64,000 bases of DNA from a bacterium. Its GTDB lineage: Bacteria; Planctomycetota; UBA1135; UBA2386. A program made the translations under genes and the position numbers. The stretch covers positions 277,025 through 341,024 of the forward strand of contig JAUILN010000013.1 in the NCBI GenBank assembly GCA_030432695.1. Reading direction: 5' to 3'. Below, piece by piece: positions 61,373-64,000 of this stretch (within the stretch, counting starts at the first letter, position 1; each line of letters begins with the position of its first letter). The notes beneath the pieces were generated by a model. The model saw only the letters and a list, made by a program, of their open reading frames with translations. It was not told the DNA's origin and ran no database searches.

Positions 61373-62239
61373 TTGTTCGGCGGAATCGCGGTCAGCGGCA
61401 ACCTGCTCTGCATCGGCTACACGGCCGCCCGGGGCCATCTGTTCCTGGTGGATCTGGAGGATCTCCAGGTGGTCTCGCACTGGAACTGGGAGGGCGACGG
61501 GGGCTACGGCGACGCGGGCGGCGTCGCGATGGACCGAGACTACAACATCTACGTCGCCGACACGCGCAACGACGTGGTCCGCCGCTTCTCGCCGTTCGGC
61601 CGGGAGGGGCGGACGTACGGCTTGCGCTCGCCCGACCCCGACGCGCGGGTCTCGGTGCGCCGCGACCGGACCGGCATGCTCGATCGGCCGCGCGCGGTCG
61701 CGGTCTACGGCGACGTTCTATGGGTGGCCTGCGGCGAGCGCTGGCTGAAGCGGGGGGTGCAGCGTTTCCAGCTGTCGGGCGAGACGTTGCCGCCGCTCCG
61801 GGCCTTCTCCGATCCCGAGGCGCGCTTCGGGGCTCCACGCGGCATCGACGCCAGCAAGGCCGGGGTGTTCGTCGCCGACACCCTGCACGGCGTGGTCCAG
61901 CGGTTCTGGCTGGAGGGCCGCTACGTCGGCCGGATCCACACCGCGCTGGACCCCGAGGACGTCAGCCGTCCGATCGCGGTGCTGGCCCGCGGGAACGGCG
62001 AACTCCTGGTGGTCGACGAGGGCGACCGCCCGGGGATCCGCCAGATCCCGCTCGATCGGCCGCCGCGGGATCTCGAGCTCGGGGCGCTCGTCGAAGACCC
62101 GCTCGATCTCGCGATCGACCGCAAGGGCCGGGTGCTGGTCCTCGATGGCAACGGCGAGCGGGTTCATCGCCTGCATGCGGATCTCAGCTACGACCGCGAG
62201 CTGTTCGACCTCCGCGAGATCGGCTTCGGGATCGATTGA
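61373..62239 (+). CDS. NHL-type beta-propeller protein, 5' end uncertain
   Basis: 288 aa with NHL-like repeats: GGVAMDRDYNIYVADTRNDV (about 50-69), RPRAVAVYGDVLWVACG, PRGIDASKAGVFVADTLHGV, PIAVLARGNGELLVVDEGD and PLDLAIDRKGRVLVLDGNG. The pattern predicts a five- to six-bladed propeller. Unlike the secreted relatives, it has no signal peptide; the only in-frame start after the upstream stop is TTG at 61373, one base from the start of the divergent lipoprotein gene and without a ribosome binding site. Either this is genuinely cytoplasmic, or the true 5' end has been lost or frameshifted. A chromosomal rearrangement is possible. Confidence 0.6.
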   Translation: MFGGIAVSGNLLCIGYTAARGHLFLVDLEDLQVVSHWNWEGDGGYGDAGGVAMDRDYNIYVADTRNDVVRRFSPFGREGRTYGLRSPDPDARVSVRRDRTGMLDRPRAVAVYGDVLWVACGERWLKRGVQRFQLSGETLPPLRAFSDPEARFGAPRGIDASKAGVFVADTLHGVVQRFWLEGRYVGRIHTALDPEDVSRPIAVLARGNGELLVVDEGDRPGIRQIPLDRPPRDLELGALVEDPLDLAIDRKGRVLVLDGNGERVHRLHADLSYDRELFDLREIGFGID

Positions 62240-62275
62240 TCGTGCCGGCGGCACGACCCCGCATACTCGGGCGCC

Positions 62276-63670
62276 GTGAACTCTCCCGAGTCCCCGGCGG
62301 TCACCCGCCTCGGCGCCTTCGACGTCGGCTGCGTCGTCGTCGGCGGCATCATCGGCGTCGGAATCTTCTTCACGCCGGCCAAGGTCGCGGCGGCCTGCGA
62401 CGACCCGAGCCAGGTGATCGTCGCCTGGCTGCTCGGCGGCGCGATCGCGGTGCTCGGAGCGCTGGTCTTCGCCGAGCTGTCGCAGCGGGTGCCGAGCGAG
62501 GGCGGGATGTTCGCCTACGTCCACGAGGCCTGGGGGCCGCTGCCGGCGTTTCTCTACGGCTGGGCCAACTGGCTGGTGATCCAGGCCGGGGCGCTCGCGG
62601 TGATCGGCATGGTGATGGTCGACCACGCCGACAAGCTGGTGCACGGCGAGGCCGCAGCCGGCGGAACGGGGCTCGGCGCCTCCGCGAAGGTCGGGCTCGC
62701 GGTGGGCTCGATCGGCGTGTTCACGGCGTTGAACGTGCTGGGGCTGCGGGTCGGCAAGGGAGTCCAGAACACGCTGACCGTGCTGAAGACCGCAGCGGTG
62801 GGCGCCCTGGTGGTGCTCGGCGTGTTCGTCGCGGGCCGCGATCCCGAAGGCCTCGTCGAGGCGGCGGGTGGTGAGAATGCGGGTGACGGTCCGCGCGGCT
62901 GGCTGGCAGCGATGTCGGCGTCGATGCTGCCGGTGTTGTTCTCGTTCGGCGGCTGGCAGCAGGGCAGCTTCGTGAGCCGGGTCGCGCGCTCGCCGCGGGT
63001 CGTCGCACTCGGCATCCTCGGCGGCGTCGCGGTGGTGGTGGTCGCCTACCTGACGGTGAACCTGGCGTTCCTGTCGCTGCTGGGCTTCGAGGGCGCACGC
63101 ACTTCGACCACCATCGGTGCAGATGCCGCCGAGGTCGCGCTCGACGGCGTGGGGCTCGGCGAGTTCGGTGGCCGGGCCTTCGCCGCGTTGGTGGTGCTGT
63201 CGTCGCTCGGGATCATGAACACGATCTGCCTCGCGCCGCCGTTCGTGCTCCACGCGATGGCCCGGCGCGGCCTGTTCTTCGCGACCGCCGGCCACCTCCA
63301 CCCGCGCTTCGGGACCCCGACCCTCGGCGTGCTCTGCCAGGGCCTGTGGGCGATCGCGCTGCTGCTCCTGGCGCACAACCTCGAGGTCGTCGACCTCGAC
63401 TTCCTGCTCAACGGCGTGGTCTTCGTCGACTGGCTGTTCTTCGTGCTCTGCGGGGCGGGCCTGTGGCGACTCCTGCGCCGCGACGGGACGGTTCGCGAGG
63501 GCTTCCACCTGCCGGGGATCGGACCCGTCGCGCTGCTGTTCACCGCCGCCGCGTTGGCGGTGATGGCCGGCGCGATCTGGCAGTTCCGGGAGCCGACCCT
63601 GGCGGGGCTCGGGGTCTGTGCGGTGGGGGTGCCGGCGTGGGCGCTGATGCGTTGGCTGCGGTCCCGCTGA
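62276..63670 (+). CDS. APC-superfamily amino acid permease
   Basis: 464-aa transporter with about twelve hydrophobic segments. TM1 contains the unwound Gly motif GGIIGVGIFFTPAKV (about 23-37), FAELSQRVPSEGGMFAYVHEAWG (TM2 end) is the family's second signature, and SFGGWQQGSFVSRV lies in TM6. The wording is like LAT/APC exchangers for amino acids or polyamines. GTG start; the gene ends 102 bases upstream of tRNA-Met on the same strand. Confidence 0.92.
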   Translation: MNSPESPAVTRLGAFDVGCVVVGGIIGVGIFFTPAKVAAACDDPSQVIVAWLLGGAIAVLGALVFAELSQRVPSEGGMFAYVHEAWGPLPAFLYGWANWLVIQAGALAVIGMVMVDHADKLVHGEAAAGGTGLGASAKVGLAVGSIGVFTALNVLGLRVGKGVQNTLTVLKTAAVGALVVLGVFVAGRDPEGLVEAAGGENAGDGPRGWLAAMSASMLPVLFSFGGWQQGSFVSRVARSPRVVALGILGGVAVVVVAYLTVNLAFLSLLGFEGARTSTTIGADAAEVALDGVGLGEFGGRAFAALVVLSSLGIMNTICLAPPFVLHAMARRGLFFATAGHLHPRFGTPTLGVLCQGLWAIALLLLAHNLEVVDLDFLLNGVVFVDWLFFVLCGAGLWRLLRRDGTVREGFHLPGIGPVALLFTAAALAVMAGAIWQFREPTLAGLGVCAVGVPAWALMRWLRSR

Positions 63671-63701
63671 AGTCGCAGGCCGGGGACTGCCGATTCGGGT
63701 C

Positions 63702-63729
63702 TTGCGGAGCCGGAGCGAGTCGCTATCGT
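63702..63729 (+). promoter_or_regulatory. sigma70-like promoter of tRNA-Met
   Basis: TTGCGG (-35) and TATCGT (-10) are 16 bases apart. The predicted start near 63736 lies about 37 bases before the tRNA and there is no other gene between it and the permease. Confidence 0.4.
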
Positions 63730-63772
63730 CTCCGGCCCTCGACAGCGGCCCAGGCCGTCGTCGGGTCCGTGC

Positions 63773-63846
63773 GGCGGGATAGCTCAGTCGGTTAGAGCGG
63801 TGTCTTCATAAGGCATAGGTCGCCGGTTCAAGTCCGGCTCCCGCTA
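63773..63846 (+). tRNA. tRNA-Met-type (anticodon CAU)
   Basis: 74-base cloverleaf: acceptor GGCGGGA/TCCCGCT with a G1-U72 wobble, D stem GCTC/GAGC, anticodon stem GTGTC/GGCAT with loop TTCATAA, variable AGGTC, T stem GCCGG/CCGGC with loop TTCAAGT, discriminator A; CCA is not encoded. The first base pair and anticodon stem differ from initiator tRNA, so it is elongator Met or, if the C is lysidine-modified, tRNA-Ile2; G1-U72 does not decide between them. Confidence 0.93.
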
Positions 63847-63886
63847 CACGCCCAAACGCTTGTCGATGGTGCGCTAGTGGTGTGAT

Positions 63887-64000
63887 TCACTCTGTTGGGG
63901 CATTATCCAGGGCGGCACGTGCGCGCCCCACCTTCGCGAGGATCTCCTCGACCGTCTTGCGCCAGACGAACGGCTTCGGATCGCCGTTGTGCTCGGCGAT
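63887..64000 (-). CDS. C-terminal fragment of an IS630-family transposase (cut by window edge)
   Basis: Reading from the window edge, the last 37 residues are visible before TGA: they include EHNGDPKPFVWRKT, EEILAKVGRARAALD and the ending NAPTE, the C-terminal signature of IS630-type DDE transposases. The rest lies beyond the window. It is only 40 bases from the tRNA-Met 3' end, so an insertion sequence has landed next to the tRNA. Terminal inverted repeats cannot be defined from one end. Confidence 0.85.
   Translation of the reverse strand: MAEHNGDPKPFVWRKTVEEILAKVGRARAALDNAPTE

Overview
The window is a dense, GC-rich stretch of bacterial chromosome. Neighbouring genes commonly overlap by 1-11 bases, and GTG or TTG starts are frequent. 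The content points to a member of the Planctomycetota, probably a deep-branching one. Evidence for this is a Ser/Thr kinase fused to a long WD40-like propeller, a DUF1570-like secreted HExxH protein, exported terpene-cyclase-fold (alpha/alpha toroid) proteins, a DUF2961/GH172 protein, and secreted beta-rich proteins that share a C-terminal domain. The lineage is an inference; no rRNA gene or phylogenetic marker was compared. No prophage, CRISPR array or classical defence system is visible.

Layout. 0-4 kb: an unknown small protein, an M17 aminopeptidase, an iron-type alcohol dehydrogenase and a YceF/Maf pyrophosphatase, all on +. 4-8.5 kb: a YIP1-like membrane protein and folE on -, then cysS (with a duplicated C-terminal module) and an M14-type lipoprotein on +; a perfect 41-nt palindrome lies before folE. 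8.5-13.2 kb: a tightly coupled + operon joining an unknown membrane protein, a LolD-like ATPase, an FtsX-like permease with His clusters and a ZnuA-like lipoprotein, followed by an aminoacyl-tRNA deacylase. 13.2-19.5 kb: a secreted HExxH protein, hemB and the kinase/WD40 protein on -. 19.7-30 kb: a secreted protein, a dipeptide epimerase, and the - cluster ribH-nusB-ftsY-O-antigen-ligase-like, then lepB and small membrane or lipoproteins. 30-39.5 kb: a carboxypeptidase-regulatory-like secreted protein and an SDR on +, then eight - strand genes from an ECF sigma factor and anti-sigma factor through YbjQ, two paralogous exported toroid proteins, an FAA hydrolase and a secreted protein. 39.6-49.4 kb: an M20 peptidase, a GAF-REC regulator, rhodanese, a GH172-like protein, a fluoride channel coupled to a GNAT-nitrilase fusion, a sirtuin coupled to an ABC-F protein. 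49.6-57.9 kb: a dicarboxylate/amino-acid symporter, tRNA-Ala with recognisable promoter and terminator, a tail-anchored coiled-coil protein, a histidine phosphatase, a calcium-site-like repeat protein, gltX and an extended SDR. 58-64 kb: a coupled - cluster lipoprotein-SemiSWEET-GalT-TPR-rhomboid, a divergent NHL-type propeller, an APC permease, tRNA-Met and the tail of an IS630-type transposase cut by the window edge.

Most genes are housekeeping or envelope functions: translation (cysS, gltX, tRNAs, deacylase, ABC-F), cofactor synthesis (folE, ribH, hemB), secretion (ftsY, lepB), and a large exported proteome. The most unusual assemblies are the hybrid metal ABC operon (8.5-12.6 kb) and the sigma-factor-headed toroid cluster (32.7-39.5 kb).
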